From Rhipicephalus microplus (Eukaryota > Arthropoda > Arachnida > Ixodida > Ixodidae), in assembly GCF_043290135.1 (NCBI RefSeq), contig NC_134700.1, positions 157,558,053 to 157,622,052 of the forward strand: DNA of 64,000 nt, given 5' to 3'. Below, piece by piece: positions 11,335-25,124 of the stretch. Made by a program: the position numbers and the translations under genes. The notes beneath the pieces were generated by a model. It had not been told where the DNA came from. It saw only the letters and a program-made list of their open reading frames with translations, and searched no databases. How positions within the stretch are numbered: the stretch's first letter is position 1; each line of letters begins with the position of its first letter.

Positions 11335-12465
11335 CTGGAAAGCCCCCAGAGCATAAAGCAACCACAGAGAACTCAGAAAATAAAGCAATGATAACAACAC
11401 TAATTGTAGAAACATAACTTGAGCTTTATATCTAAATTAGAGTAAGTCACGCAGGTAACTAAGTTTCCAACAGTACCTGTTAGTCTGAGAGATTCTGCAA
11501 TCAAGCGTTGCTTTCAAAAAGCCGCCTGCATCTTCCCACGGTGAAACTCGAGTAAATGCGTCGCCGAGTGAGATGGGGGGGGAGGGGGTATCGCGTGAAA
11601 ATTGCGTAACTGGGTATGGTTTGGGAATGCTTAATTGTTATTTCGTCTTTATTGTTCCTAATTATCAAATGAAAGAAAAGCGTTGTTTCTACGAGTGGTG
11701 GGACGCTGATGTTGAGTTGTGCCCTACTACTGGTTGAAGATACTGTTACTTCCATCGCATCTACTGGAGTCAATCAAAGCTACAAGTCAAGCGAAAGCCA
11801 GCTATGGATGCCCTTGAGAGAATTCCTAACGAGCGCTCTACCGCTTATGTACACATCGCCAGTGTTCTAGGGAGAGAAGTACGGGGACACGCATACACAC
11901 CGGAGGAGGCGTCTCGTCGCTAGATCGCGCGTCGATGCCTTTGGCCACGCGATCCGGTGGTCTGCACACTTATGATCACGCTTGCGTGTGTTATTGAGCT
12001 GTATATTGCGCTGAGTCACATTGAAAATTCGAATTCTAACGGTGAATTAACCAAATGCTTACTTCCAGCTAACTTCAGTCTAGAACAAGAACATAGCCTT
12101 CTGACCTCCATTGTGGTCTGTCCAGACAAATTATTCCCTATTTGATACGATTCCCTGCACAATGCTATTCGCAAAAGGTCACACAACCTGACCTTACATT
12201 GTACTTCTAAAGAACTGTAGAATTAGGATCGTCGTCAAAGATTTGATATGCAGTTGGCGGCCCTCTCTCACGTATAATTATTTTGAAAAAAATGCCAACT
12301 CCGTGAAGCTAAAAACAGGCAAAAGAAATGCAAATTGGCTGGTGTGAAAGGCTGCATATATGTTCGGTGAGCTTCATGCTGTCGTGTCATCCGCTATATA
12401 CTACCCTGGTAATTTTCTTCTCAAAGCGAATATTACAACGAATATCTGCTCAAACAGCTTCCCAC

Positions 12466-12907
12466 GCGCGCGCGCGCACGCACACATACACACACACACA
12501 CTCACACACACATACACGCACTCACACACGCACATGCACACACACACAAACACACACACGCACGCACACACACGCACACGCACACACGCACACGCACACG
12601 CACACACACACAACGCACACACACACAACGCACACACACACACGCACACGCACAAGCACACGCACACACATACGCTCAAGCACACGCACTCGCACACACA
12701 CACACGCACGTGCACACTCATGCACACGCACACGCACACATGCACACACGCACACATGCACACACGCACACACGCACACGCACACACGCACACACACACA
12801 CACACGCGCACACACACACGCACGCACACGCACTCGCACACACACGCACGCACACGCAAACACACGCACGCACACGCACGCACGCACACGCACACGCACA
12901 CACACAC
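12466..12907. repeat. CA-rich microsatellite, about 440 bp
   Basis: Nearly pure alternating CA/CG array made of CACACG and CACACA blocks, starting CGCGCGCGCGCACG. Open in several frames on both strands only because of its composition; the His/Thr or Val/Cys translations are not genes. A GAATCACTCAAGAAAA motif repeats just after it (12908-12960). Confidence 0.95.
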
Positions 12908-13413
12908 GAATCACTCAAGAAAACTCTCACGAATCACGATCACGAATCACTCAAGAAAAGAATCAAGAAACGCAAAGAAGCAGTAAATTGTAACAGATTC
13001 ACAATGAAGTGGGACGTGAAGCAATTTTCTTCTTGAGTTAAAACGGCAGTAAAGGAAATTCAATATTTCCTTTCCGAACTCCAAAAAAACGTGTATGCCA
13101 CCTTCTGATAAAGGCTTCTTCACCCAGAGTTTCAATCTGTTTGGTAAGGTACCGAACCATGATCATGCTAATATTCAGTAACGCTCGGTATGCAGCTCGT
13201 TGGGGTGGTCGCCGTGCTTCGGCTATACAGATGGCGTTACTTTGTCGATTTCTTAGTTTTTTTGGAGGAAAACGGCGTAAGTGGCCTTTATTAATCGCGT
13301 GGCCATATTACTAGAACTTATTTCTGGATTCATTAGTTTTGTATGCAAATTGAAACTTCAGCCGGAGCAAGCGAAAGTAAAATGCCTGAAAAGTGAGTGT
13401 TTCCCCATCGTGG

Positions 13414-13417
<4 letters not shown>

Positions 13418-13504
<87 letters not shown>

Positions 13505-13505
13505 G
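13418..13505. repeat. AT dinucleotide array
   Basis: About 88 bp of ATATAT interrupted near its end by GT steps (ATGTATATATATATGTGTGTG). It lies about 100 bp from the donor of exon 6. Confidence 0.95.
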
Positions 13506-13606
13506 TGTGTGTTGATAAGACAGCATGCAATGTGAGACGTGGGCACAATTTCCCTCTCAGTACTTTGCGCACTGCGAAAGGCACGCAGTAAGTTGCAGTG
13601 TCTCAC

Positions 13607-13795
13607 CGAACTTCTCGAAGTGCTCGAGAACGCGGAAGCTCCAGTGCAAACTCATGCCGGGGAAGACGGACGTCACCAATTTGTGGCTTCGCTTGATGAA
13701 GTGATAGCCCTGGCCACCGGCATTCTCGAGCGCGAGCAACGGCATCAGGCAGCTGAAGGTCCAGTACAACATGGCAGCGGCTACCGCAGTGTGTG
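13607..13795 (-). CDS. ABCA-like transporter, exon 6 (TM5 region)
   Basis: Acceptor TTTCCGGCGCAG, donor TTCG then GTGAGAC, 189 nt, phase 1 to 1. Encodes PHTAVAAAMLYWTFSCLMPL, matching the A-x-x-x-A-x-F/M-x-Y membrane segment in ABCA proteins, then KLVTSVFPGMSLHWSFRV and HFEKFGE, the usual short helix before the next extracellular turn. Confidence 0.88.
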
Positions 13796-16320
13796 CTGCG
13801 CCGGAAAAAAGGTAGTGCAAAGGGCGAGGTGTGCAGAACCACAAATCTGGGAGTTTTAAGCCATATTTCTACTCTGTCCACTCAATACTAGGTGACATTA
13901 GGTGCAATTGAGGCCCTTCCGGCTCTACGTCGTGGTTAGTTCATCACGTGTCTTCGATATGCTTTTCAGCTCTGTTCGAGGCTCTGTAAACATTGCGCTT
14001 GCAACGTTCTGTTCCCAGACACTCATTGGCTAAAACGTCGCTTCATATTGCTCTCGGGAGTTAGGGACAACAGCTATAGAAGCCCCACTGCTTTAGCAAG
14101 TGCATGCGTTCAACACTGCGAACTCGAAAGAACAAAGGGCTGAGGACCTCAGTAGTTAACGGGATGATATTGCCATCGGTATCAATGTCGTATACCTTTC
14201 ATTGAATTGACACAATGTCAGGAGTTACGTGAGGGGCTGCGGAATACTTTCATTGGGCATGAAATGGTACCTCTGCACTGCGTATTTCAATAATGTGAAT
14301 CTGTAAATAGGTTCGTAAGTAATATATAGGCACATAATTTACAGTGATTGGTTACGGACGACATAAAAATAATAGACTGATTATGAACATAATGATAAAG
14401 GGGACGAAAGCTCAAGCAAGAACTCCGGCTGAGCAGTTGCCACCTTGCGCGGATAATAATTTAGAGCTGCTTGTTAGATATATAATATTTAATATAATAT
14501 AATATTATATAATATAATAAAATATAATAAGATATATAAAGAAGCTGCACGTAAACGAATATGCACCTAAGTATTACGGGCAGATTGAAGTGTAATTTGT
14601 ATTTACACCATGGCGGCAATGTAGACGAATTCACAAAGTCGGCGTCCAATACAAAAGCGTGCAGGCTAATAACTGGAAAAAACAACATGGCGGCTGAACA
14701 GAATGCGTGTGCTGGCACGCTGGTCTGCTCACAGAAAGGCCTGGGGCCGGTTTCTCATTTTCTAATGTGCTTAAAGTAAGCTGCAATGAATTCTCTACAG
14801 ATTCGAACATAAAATAAATTGAAGAAGTAAGGATTTCATAGGCTTTGCTTAGCCTACTATAGGCATCATGAATTGGTTCATGCGGCACATCAGGTGCTAT
14901 CTATTACTACTTGCACTCGTGGCTTTCTCTTCAGCATTCAGCCTAACTGTTGGCAAGACTGGCGCGATTTGAAACTCCCACCTAACGGCAGTTATATCAA
15001 GGTTTCCTAGAGCTAATTCTGCCGACTTGTAAGTAAGTAGCACAGCTTTCTTGAAAAGTAGGGATAGTCAGATACTGACATAATGAAGTGCTGACTCTGA
15101 AATTGCATTTTTGTTCAACTAAGCACAAAAATTATGAACCATGATGGGATGCGAAGCAGCAGTGGTGCGCATGGCGTCGACTTAGTGGGAACGAACGTCA
15201 ACGCGGGTGCTGGAAGAACGGTTTGAAGCGAAACTTAGTGGTACGTCTACTCGAGTAAACGTTTGTTTGAAACGCAAAGACACCGGAGCCAAGTTGGGTT
15301 ATATCTAAGTTTCACCGCAGTTAAACGAGCCGCAAAAGTTTTTCCACTCGACGTGTGGTTGAGGGCTGCAGGTGGCGAAGAGAGTGACGCGAGAGAGAAT
15401 CGAGTTGCGAGTGGGCGCTGCGGCGAGCGTGCTGCGGGTGACGGAGAAAGTGACGTCAACGCACATCTATGGCCTGACCTACTCGGAACCACTCCAATAG
15501 CTATAGCGTGGGTAACGCGTTGCGGCGCATTTGTGCAGACACACGCTGGTACGGCATTATATACGTGAATCAAAAGCTGCTTCACATCTAAAATTGCGGG
15601 AAACGTTTCATAAATAGATGCTGGATCACTGTAGCTGCATAGACAAATCCATGCGTGAGAAAGCAATACTAGCGTCGCAGTTTGCTCAGCTGCCCAAATT
15701 TTGGCATATTTAGTGCATTACATTATCATATACAGCATGAAGCTTGGGCAGTTTTTGCTACACCAATCTTTAAAGCCACGAAACTGGGTGCATTTCGTGG
15801 TAGGAAAACCACCAGGTGCAGGCAAAAATTTCAGAAAATTGCTGTGGTCCTCGACTAAAACCAAAGTCTAGCGTACACATTTGAAAATAATGGAACGGTT
15901 GCTTAAGCAAGCTAGAGCTCTATAAGTACGGATAGCCAAGTGCTGTTTGGTTTGTGTGTAGGGTTTGTTCACATCTTGGTCGGGCTAACAAGAGATTTGC
16001 CTTAGAGCAGATATTTGAAGAGCTTTTCTTCTCTTCACAAACAATTGACACGTTTTACTGGTACCTAGTCTTAACTACGCCCCATATACCTTACAAGGAA
16101 ATTGTGAGACAGCAAATAATGTAGCAGAACTGCCCAATATCATGCAAGCTAGCAACTACTTGTACCCTTTGCGTTTGAAAGAGTCCAGTATAGATCATAT
16201 GTCGGCTGTGCTACCATGATTGCAAAAAACAAGAACTACACAAAAGTCATTGAACTCCTGTCCTGTTAAAAGACGTTCCCATAACGTTAAATACGCAAAT
16301 ATTTTTTGACGTAGAGAGCG
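13796..16320. other. Intron 5, right to left, part without known repeats
   Basis: Includes an AT-only stretch at 14483-14537 (TAATATAATATAAT type). Otherwise no exon, RNA gene or repeat family recognised. Confidence 0.5.
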
Positions 16321-16329
16321 CATGTAAAA

Positions 16330-17483
<1,154 letters not shown>

Positions 17484-17493
17484 AAATACTCAC

Positions 17494-17742
17494 GACTGGC
17501 GAAAATCATGGAGAGCAACGTGGTGTGCATGAGACACGAGCTGCAGAAGCACATAAGGATGCAGAACAAAAGGAACGGATCACTGAACTGGATGAACGCG
17601 CGTCCATCTTCGTTCCTTTTGACGCACAGAATGAGCATCATGAGGGTCACGATGATCAGGTGCATAAAGAAGCCACTGATGTAGTGGCTCACCCAGTAGA
17701 CGCAATCGTTGAGGCCCACCACGCGCAACATCTCTTTCATAC
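17494..17742 (-). CDS. ABCA-like transporter, exon 5 (TM3-TM4)
   Basis: Acceptor CGCTCAG, donor AGTC then GTGAGTATT, 249 nt, phase 1 to 1. Encodes MKEMLRVVGLNDCVYW, the MRMMGL-type coupling segment typical of ABCA proteins, then two membrane segments (FFMHLIIVTLMMLILC and FLLFCILMCFCSSC). The GATA array of the 147-bp repeat family begins about 55 bp beyond its donor. Confidence 0.92.
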
Positions 17743-17892
17743 CTGAGCGAAAGGCAACCACTCGTTAAAATATAGGATAATAGGTGAACCCGTGTGGTCG
17801 GAAGCTCGTGGCAAAATTAATCAAGCGCTGACCAATTGTACACAAACACACACGAAAACAAAGAGCCGTTTTGGTGCAGCTACGAGAACCTA

Positions 17893-18133
17893 GATGGTGC
17901 CCCGCCAAGGTAGTCCAGCGGCTAAGGTACTAGGCTGCTGACCTAGAGGTCGCGGGATCGAATCCCGATTGCAGTGGTTGCATTTTCTATGGAGACCAGA
18001 ATGCTGTTGGCCCATGTGTTCACATATGCCTGGACATTAAAGAACCCCAAGTAGTCGAAATTTCCAGAGCCTTCCACTACGGCGTCTCTCATCATCATGC
18101 TGGTTTGGGACGTTAAACCCCTCATATCAATCA
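17893..18133 (+). mobile_element. Ruka-type SINE, full length
   Basis: Sense copy with tRNA-like head (GGTCGCGGGATCGAATCCC) and ATCAATCA tail. Target duplication AGAACCTA at 17885-17892 and 18134-18141. Confidence 0.92.
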
Positions 18134-19068
18134 AGAACCTATATCAACGTCCCCATATTGTCAACGAAACGTCTTTGCCTTTATGCGTTTTGAACGATTG
18201 GTCGGCTCTTGGTTTTTGTTACCAAGCATGTTTTAAGGAAGAAGCCTTAAATGCTTCATCTAGTCATGAAATCGGGAAATTCGGTGCATCCTTCCGTATC
18301 ATCGCGAGACAGTGATGTCAGCACGAATGATGCGAAAAAGACCAACCAAGTGATAGTAAACTGTCAAAACTAACGTGGTACTCATGTGCCCATACGTGGG
18401 CCGATGGGGTACCGATGGTTCTAAAGTTTCATTGTGACATGATATGCCGTCATTTAAGCAGAAAGGTGTAACGTCAGAGAGTTCCTGTAACACCACAACG
18501 TCGTCACCATGGCCTCATATAAGGAGATCATCACGCGACATCGGCGTTAGGTGCCGAAAACAGGCCGATCACCAAGACCATGCAAAGCCATCTAAGCTGC
18601 AGAAAACGTATGGAGATAGGGTCTGTGCAGTACATACAGAAGACGAAGAGTAATTATAAAAAGGGGATGGCTTTTGACTTCCAGTAGTCTTAGGCGTGTG
18701 AGTTTCGACAGTTCAACTGCTTAAGCCTCTTATTGTACCGCGTAGTGAGAAGAAAGAGAAGTTGAGGAAAGGAAAAGACGTGACTTCTGCAGCCCAAACA
18801 GGGAGCACGGCTCAGGGCTATGTAGGGGGAAGAGCATATATCGTGAAACCATCAGTGACATGCGCTCGCTTCGTACTCCACTTCCGTCTTTCACGTGCTC
18901 CGATTCGCTAATATGGAGAATTCGGAAACTAGGGTGGACAAATATTTAACGTGCAACGCCACTTAACTACTCAGTGAGGAGACCAAAATCCCGCAACTTC
19001 CCGTACCTGCTAATCTCGTGACCAATCTCGTAACTATTGTTACATCACACAATATTATGTAACAATAG

Positions 19069-19237
19069 ATTGATTTGATTGATTTGTGGGGTTTAGCGTC
19101 CCAAAACCACCATCTGATTATGAGAGACGCCGTAGTGGAGCGCTCCGGAAATTTCGACCACCTGGGGTTCTTTAACGTGCGCCCAAATCTGAGCACACGG
19201 GTCTACAACATTTCCGCCACCATCGGAAATGTGTTAG
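19069..19237 (-). mobile_element. Ruka-type SINE, 5'-truncated
   Basis: Minus-strand body without the tRNA head. Flanked by GTAACAATAG at 19059-19068 and 19238-19247, so truncation happened at insertion. Confidence 0.9.
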
Positions 19238-19249
19238 GTAACAATAGTC

Positions 19250-19930
19250 AAATGCTAAAAATCACATAACATTACGTAGCTAGTGACGTGACTAAAATCA
19301 AGTAAAATCGAGTCAAGAGACAAAAATCACGCATCTTCACGTAGCAACTCCTCACGTCCCTAATATATATACACGCAATATCACGAATCATCTGGTCATT
19401 TCACTAAAAGCGAGAAATATCATGCGAAAACTAGTAACATGACAGAAATAAATATGATGTCAGATAAACCTTAGTCGCATGGCTAAAAATCACGTGTCAT
19501 AACGTGACTAAAATTATGTACCATCACGTAACCAAGTGACATCAAGGACACGGGCACTGATGTCACTTGGTTACGTGTCAATAGTAACGTAACTAAATAT
19601 CACGTAACCCTCAGTCTCATGACTTGTTGTCACAAAAAAACTGCGTATAACTAATCATGTAACCACTATTGTGTAACATCACAAGACATACACACGCGAC
19701 TAAAATGACATGGTGTCGGTGTCGGGTAAAAGCGTGTCACTTGACAAAAAGTTATGTCATATCAAGGAAAAACTGTAGTTTGGCTCAAATCACATAACGC
19801 CCGTAATAATAAGTCACGTCGCTGTGTTCGCGCAACATCATATTACATGTCAAGTACCACGTTCCCGACAAAAACCACGTAACAGCAATGGTCCCCGCCA
19901 ATATCACGCAAGAATTACGTAGTGTGGTGA
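19250..19930. repeat. Degenerate short-motif repeat (ATCACGTAAC-like)
   Basis: Motifs of the form TCACGTAAC, TAAAATCACG and CATAAC recur irregularly every 15-40 bp on both strands. It contains a perfect 20-bp inverted repeat (19525-19544 with 19558-19577). Confidence 0.6.
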
Positions 19931-21162
19931 ATCAATCCAAATGAGTGAATTACCATGTGGAACCCTACTTAGTACTACTGTGACCATACCTTCAGCATTA
20001 CAAGCAAAAACCTTGAAGGTCAGTTGGCCACCAGCGCAGCTATTTCCTTCAAACTTGCGCCACTTGTGCTAGCTGTAATTTTTTCTATAAAATGAGGGAC
20101 ATTGTACGTACGTTCTAAGTTTACTTGGAAACGCGGTATTTCGAGAAAAAAATAAATAGTACTACAAGCGAAAAATTCTAAAAAAAGGCAGGCTGAGTGC
20201 CAACGCTAACGAAGCATGAATTAGCAACGTTTTACATTGAAGTGTTAAGTCGTGTTACTCAGAAAACCTACCGCAGCAATTCCTTCTAAGCATTTCCCAT
20301 ATGTACTGACACTCTTCAATTTATTTCTTTGAAGTAAGGTTCCTAACTAGTCGCTAACGCACAATGCCCCGCTAAAAAATGTAGTGATGGTACATAGCTG
20401 GATATGTTGCCAGAAAGGGAATTTGGATGGTTCAGATACAATGACAAAATATATAAAGCAAACTAATTTTCTGCATGCAAACTAATTACTCCATGCATTT
20501 AGCAACGAATTAAACTGCTTTAGAGCAATTCTACTGTAGCCAATGTAAGTGATAGCCGCTTTTCGTTGAAACTTGATAATCATTTACTTTTAAAAATATG
20601 CTCAAATTACCAGCCAAAAACTACCTATGTCATACTGCAGTCATATTTCGGAGCCTGAAAGTTATGGCATAGCACTTAGTAGTGACGGCTTTCACAACGT
20701 GTTATTCGAACAACGTGCATAGTAAGCTCTTGATTATACAAAAATTCCACCTTATGGTGCCTTCGATTGAACTGCTCTTTTCATTTAATGGAAGGAAAGT
20801 GGGCTCCTGTGGGGATGTGGTTCAAGCTGATGCCACACGCGCGAACACGCTCAGCCCCAGTGACCACGTTTTCACGTATCACGCACTCATGCAGATTACC
20901 TGGTAGCATTGAGCTCAGTGTATCTAAACATAAACCAGGAACTCATTATTCAAACTCGCATTATATCTATGTCATTATTTCAGATGTGCCGAATATAGCA
21001 CCCTTAAATTTATTGATGAGCATGTGATTATTTGGTATGCCATATAGGTTACGTACAATTTACGCGATGAACACCAAGTACTGGCAATAGATTTGTTCTT
21101 GATGGACAATGTCGCTTGACATGAAGGGAGGGATCTCAATTCCGTATATTAAACGGTAGCGT

Positions 21163-21393
21163 TGTAGCGGCGAGAGGAGGGAGACGTGAGACGCCGTCGA
21201 AGGCGACCGATGGGGCCGAGCCGATCTCGCCACTTTATTGCAGGCCTGAAGCGGAGCCGCGGTGGCTGTCCACGTCCAAACCGCCAGGCCAGAAGCTCGT
21301 TCTAATTCTCGCGCAGCGCGAGCTATCATACGCTGCGCGAGAGGCGCGGCGCGGTGATTGAGAAATGATGATGATGATGATGATGGCGCTACA
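21163..21393. mobile_element. Probable solo LTR
   Basis: 231 bp starting TGTAGCGGC and ending GGCGCTACA (inverted ends, TG...CA), flanked by GCGT at 21159-21162 and 21394-21397. GC-rich interior with an imperfect palindrome (CGCGCAGCGCGAGC / GCTGCGCGAG) and a short GAT array near the 3' end. Orientation and family unknown; the 4-bp duplication could be chance. Confidence 0.5.
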
Positions 21394-21504
21394 GCGTTAA
21401 AGAACTCATATAGCAGAAATTCTAGCGCCGGGGTCGGTTGTGAGAAAAATACCTTGCCCGTCATCAAATATAGCGAGAAAAGTCAAACAAAACAAAAAAT
21501 ATAA

Positions 21505-21590
21505 ATTTGCCGGCCCTAAGTGAGGATTGAACCCACCTGGGTCGTTTGTGGGACAGGTAAATGTTCTACCACACCGCCACGTATCTGCTT
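21505..21590 (-). repeat. tRNA-like sequence (SINE head or pseudo-tRNA)
   Basis: The minus strand reads GGTGTGGTAGAACAT, like box A, and GTGGGTTCAATCCTCAC, which contains a near-perfect box B and can pair as a T arm. The anticodon arm is poor. More likely a tRNA-derived SINE head than a working tRNA. Confidence 0.45.
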
Positions 21591-22138
21591 TAAAAAAACT
21601 GGAGGTACCTCCTGCTAGTTGGAAATTCTGTGAAAGTATTTTACAAGATGTATAAACGCTTTCTGTACACAGGATTCATAATGCAACATGCAATGTCGCA
21701 TTAATGTTGCATGGTTCAAGCGTATAACTTTCCATCGGGTGTCGGAACATGTGATTATTATAATGACTTCGTGCTGTAAAGTCGGCGAGCCATTAGAAAG
21801 GCCCACAGGCTACTGGACGTTTTCCCTTAAGACTACGTATCGGGTGCATAGCCAGTTCAAAGACATTTCTCCTGCACAATTGTTTGTAGTTTAAGGTATT
21901 CTACCCATTAAACACAATACGGCCATATGCGAAAGCTGCACTAGCGCAAGTAAATTATAGCATTATCGATTACCTAGTAGCGATCTCCAATTTAAACTTC
22001 CTATTATTACCATGCAATAAAAAAGCATAGCCGAAGTCCTCCTTACAAATCGTGAACCAGCGAAAGCTAAAACCTGTGGCCATGGTGTTTAGCAGTGGGA
22101 TCAAACCGACGTAGCCCTGAAGCCTTTCACAATTATTG

Positions 22139-22377
22139 ATAGACTGTCATGTACTGTTTGACGTCCCAAAACCGCCATATGCTTATTAGAGATGCCGTAT
22201 TGGTGGGCTCCGAAAATTTCCACTACTCGGGGTTCTTTAACGTGCAGCCAAATCCGAGCACATGGGCCTACAGCGTTTCCAGCTCCATCGAAAATGCGGC
22301 CGCTGCAACAGGGATTCGATCTCGCGACCTGAGGGTCAGCAGCCGAGTACCTTGGCCACTAAACCACCATGGCGGGG
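22139..22377 (-). mobile_element. Ruka-type SINE, nearly full length
   Basis: Minus-strand copy. Near-identical flanks CTTTCACAATTATTG (22124-22138) and CTTTCACAAATATTC (22378-22392) look like a slightly aged target duplication. Confidence 0.88.
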
Positions 22378-23169
22378 CTTTCACAAATATTCGTTGCATG
22401 ATCGTTCTTCTAATGAAGTTGCACACCCGTCTCCTTGCGTTTACCACAATGCTCATTTCACATGCAGCACGTATACCTTACATGATCCCGGTCATTCAGA
22501 ACTGTAATGAGCGGTTAAGTTCGTTCTACAAAGCGTCAATCACAGCGGTTGTTTTCGAACCACAGGCGGTCACAGACTTCGCCTGTGACTGCAGTGGTCA
22601 CAGACGACAGCTGCAGAAACTACCAGCGAACGCGTGCCCGCAATCACCACATTGACGCCGCTACTTCGCGTTGCTGCAAGCGTTTGACATGGCAAGGTAA
22701 CTCGGTTGTGGGGTTCTGCAGCATCCGCCGGCCACCAGCGCTTGCATTCCCGTTCGTGATTTAGAGCGGCTTGAAAAGTTGCCGAATCATGGGTACACGC
22801 AGTTTCTGCCAGCACTCGGACTCCCTGGCCTGTTCTTGTGCCCGGAATGCACCATCGGCCCGTCGGCACCATCGGCCAATCGTGCCGCCATCTACGTGCT
22901 TAGAAGCCACGTTGCAAGATACAAAGAAATTGTATCTTACACCATGTTAGAGGCCGTACTCTCCGATTCTGCAGGCAATAATAATAGTCATGTGTTCTTA
23001 ATTAGGAATCAAATATGGCGATGTAATGTAACAAGCGACCTTGATAAAATATCAGATCATCACTTAAAAAACGGCAAATCGTCTACAAACCCACGATAGA
23101 GGGTATCATAGGAAATTAAAAGCGGCGCACATAGGGGGACCTCTTCTATACACTCGATGGTGTCGTGTC

Positions 23170-23550
23170 CTTCGCGCATGATGCCGGAATCTGCTTCCTA
23201 CAAAGCAATATAATGCGGTTTAGGCCATATTCAAAATCGTTAACACCTTCTTATAAACACAATTTCCGCTGCAGGACGGCTTCATGCTCTCCCATAGTAG
23301 TGTACCAAGTGTTCTAAATCATTAACCACTCTTTTTAAACACTCAAGTTTCTCCCATCACTTACTCAGACATTAAGAACCACGCGACGGCTTTGAACTCT
23401 CTCATAGTAGAGTATACCTTGTGCTCTAAATCGTTACCCACTTTTCCTAAGCACAATTCTTGGCCGCCGTGACGGCTTTAGGCTATTCCATAGTAGAGTA
23501 CCAGGTACTCTGAATTGTTAGCCACTTTCTTCTAAACGCGCGCACTACCT
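23170..23550. repeat. Degenerate tandem repeat, about 90-110 bp unit
   Basis: CATAGTAGTGTACC, CATAGTAGAGTATACC and CATAGTAGAGTACC recur at about 23295, 23402 and 23490, each followed by CTAAATCRTTAMCCACT-like sequence and a CGACGGCTT element. Poorly conserved. Confidence 0.6.
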
Positions 23551-23719
23551 CGAGTAAAAACATCCCTTCAACTCGGAGGCTCTCGTTATCCCAATACCCG
23601 TTCTCCAGGCCCCTATAAAAGCCCTTCCAAAATGGCAGAAAGTAGCACAAGAAAATATAAAAGATATATTCGCGAGTCAAAAAGTCCGCATGAAAAGAAA
23701 AAAAAAGCTTTGTTCGCAC

Positions 23720-24026
23720 CGGACGTTTTCTCCTCACTGAGTCTAGCAACGAAGACGGCGAACGGAACCAGCATTCCGACGCAGAACCGCGTCAGTACGA
23801 GCGCGTAGTTCTTGGTGTCCTTGTGCTCTATGTGGGTCGGGTACGGGAATCGCTGTAGGTGCACGGGCCGCATCCGGCTCGTGGTGCGATTGTGCCTAAT
23901 TGACTGGTACTCGAGGTGCCGCTGCTGCAGGGCGCCCATGATGGGCAGCAGCGTGTTCACCTCGGGGAAGCGCTCCTCTTTCGAGGGCCCCTCGGCTTGC
24001 GACACAAGGCGTTGCGGATAGTTGAC
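23720..24026 (-). CDS. ABCA-like transporter, exon 4 (end of loop 1 and TM2)
   Basis: Acceptor TTTGTCCGCAG, phase 0. Encodes VNYPQRLV, LEYQSIRHNRTTSRM and the conserved RFPYP motif just before TM2 (LTRFCVGMLVPFAVFVARL). Two in-frame donors are possible: GTGCGA (low boundary 23720) keeps the residues EEKTSG and aligns best with the usual ABCA segment EKExRxKExM; GTGAGG (low boundary 23738) looks stronger but drops six residues. Both leave phase 1. The first is chosen from the alignment. Confidence 0.88.
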
Positions 24027-24660
24027 CTGCGGACAAAGTGCAGAAACCGTTTAAAACCCGCTTGTAGACAGGTACGCAGAACAAAAAATGTAACAATATT
24101 TGCAGAAGGTCTAACGCTCTCCGATAAAAATATGCATACAGCGCAAGTCTCTCGGGACTTTATCTTAAGGGGACCAAGACTAAATGTTTCTTGATGTATT
24201 TTTTACGGTGTGATAGAAATATCACTCTTAGCAGTTTTTATAGCTGCGGCAGGTATCATCAAAAGAACGTAGTTGCTTGAGAGGCTCTAAACGCAGATGT
24301 ACCTTTGCTCCAGCAACGTTGAGAATTTATAGAGACGCCACCAGCCCTTCTCGCAATTTGTGAAAACTGTCGTTCTGCTTTCGCTGGAGTTCCTGTAACT
24401 AGGCTTGACCATCATGATTTCGAATTTCCGACTGTTTTCAAAAACAACAAGCTATTACGTGGAGACGACATGACATCATACACCTCTGTATAGCTACATG
24501 CTTCGTGCAGCTGTGTCATGTCTGGCATGTCCCGGGGTTGCTGCTCTCTCAGTACACGAACCAAGCTAAACCATCGAAAACATCTGGTCATGCCGAGTAG
24601 CAGTGCACGTCGTTTCTGAGACGAACTGTAGGTGGCCAAACTACGTCACTCCAAAATCTT

Positions 24661-24897
24661 GCTTGATATGTGGGGTTTAACGTGCCAAAACCATCATATG
24701 ATAATGAGAGACGCCGTAGTGGTGAGCTACGAATATTTCGACCACCTAGGGTTTTTTGACGTGCACCCACATCTGAGCACACGGGCCTACAACATTTCCG
24801 CCTCCATCGGAAATGCAGCCGCCGCAGCCGGTATTCGATCCCACGACCTGCGGGTCAGCAGCCGAGTACCTTAGCCACTAGACCACTGCAGTTGGGC
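24661..24897 (-). mobile_element. Ruka-type SINE, full length
   Basis: Minus-strand copy with tRNA head. Flanking duplication CACTCCAAAATCTT (24647-24660) and CACTCCGAAATCTT (24898-24911), one mismatch. Confidence 0.93.
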
Positions 24898-25124
24898 CAC
24901 TCCGAAATCTTAGCGACCTGGAAATTGCGTGCATGGTTGCATGAGCATGCTGAAATGTAGCTCAAGACGCGCTGACGATTATAGGGTCGTTACATCACAC
25001 GAAGGAAGTGCTACTTTAATGCATAATGGTAACGCACGTTTATATTGACATTTTTGTGGAGTAACATGTTTTGATATAACAAAACAATCAATATTTGAAT
25101 GAATACTATTGACAAAAATTGGCA

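Larger units (their letters stand above)
11335..13606. other. Intron 6
   Basis: Contains a CA-rich array and an AT array, listed separately; otherwise nothing recognisable. Confidence 0.6.
17743..23719. other. Intron 4
   Basis: Six kilobases with three SINEs, a cryptic repeat with hairpin, a probable solo LTR, a tRNA-like SINE head and a degenerate tandem repeat, listed separately. Stretches 18142-18960, 19960-21130, 21600-22120 and 22393-23160 show nothing recognisable. Confidence 0.55.

Noticed and set aside
12328..12993. Long overlapping frames of His/Thr or Val/Cys repeats
   Set aside because: Pure consequence of the CA-rich microsatellite, open in most frames on both strands.
22149..22655. 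168-codon plus-strand frame
   Set aside because: Starts inside an antisense SINE; the same peptide (LTSQNRHM..., STWAYS) appears with other SINE copies.
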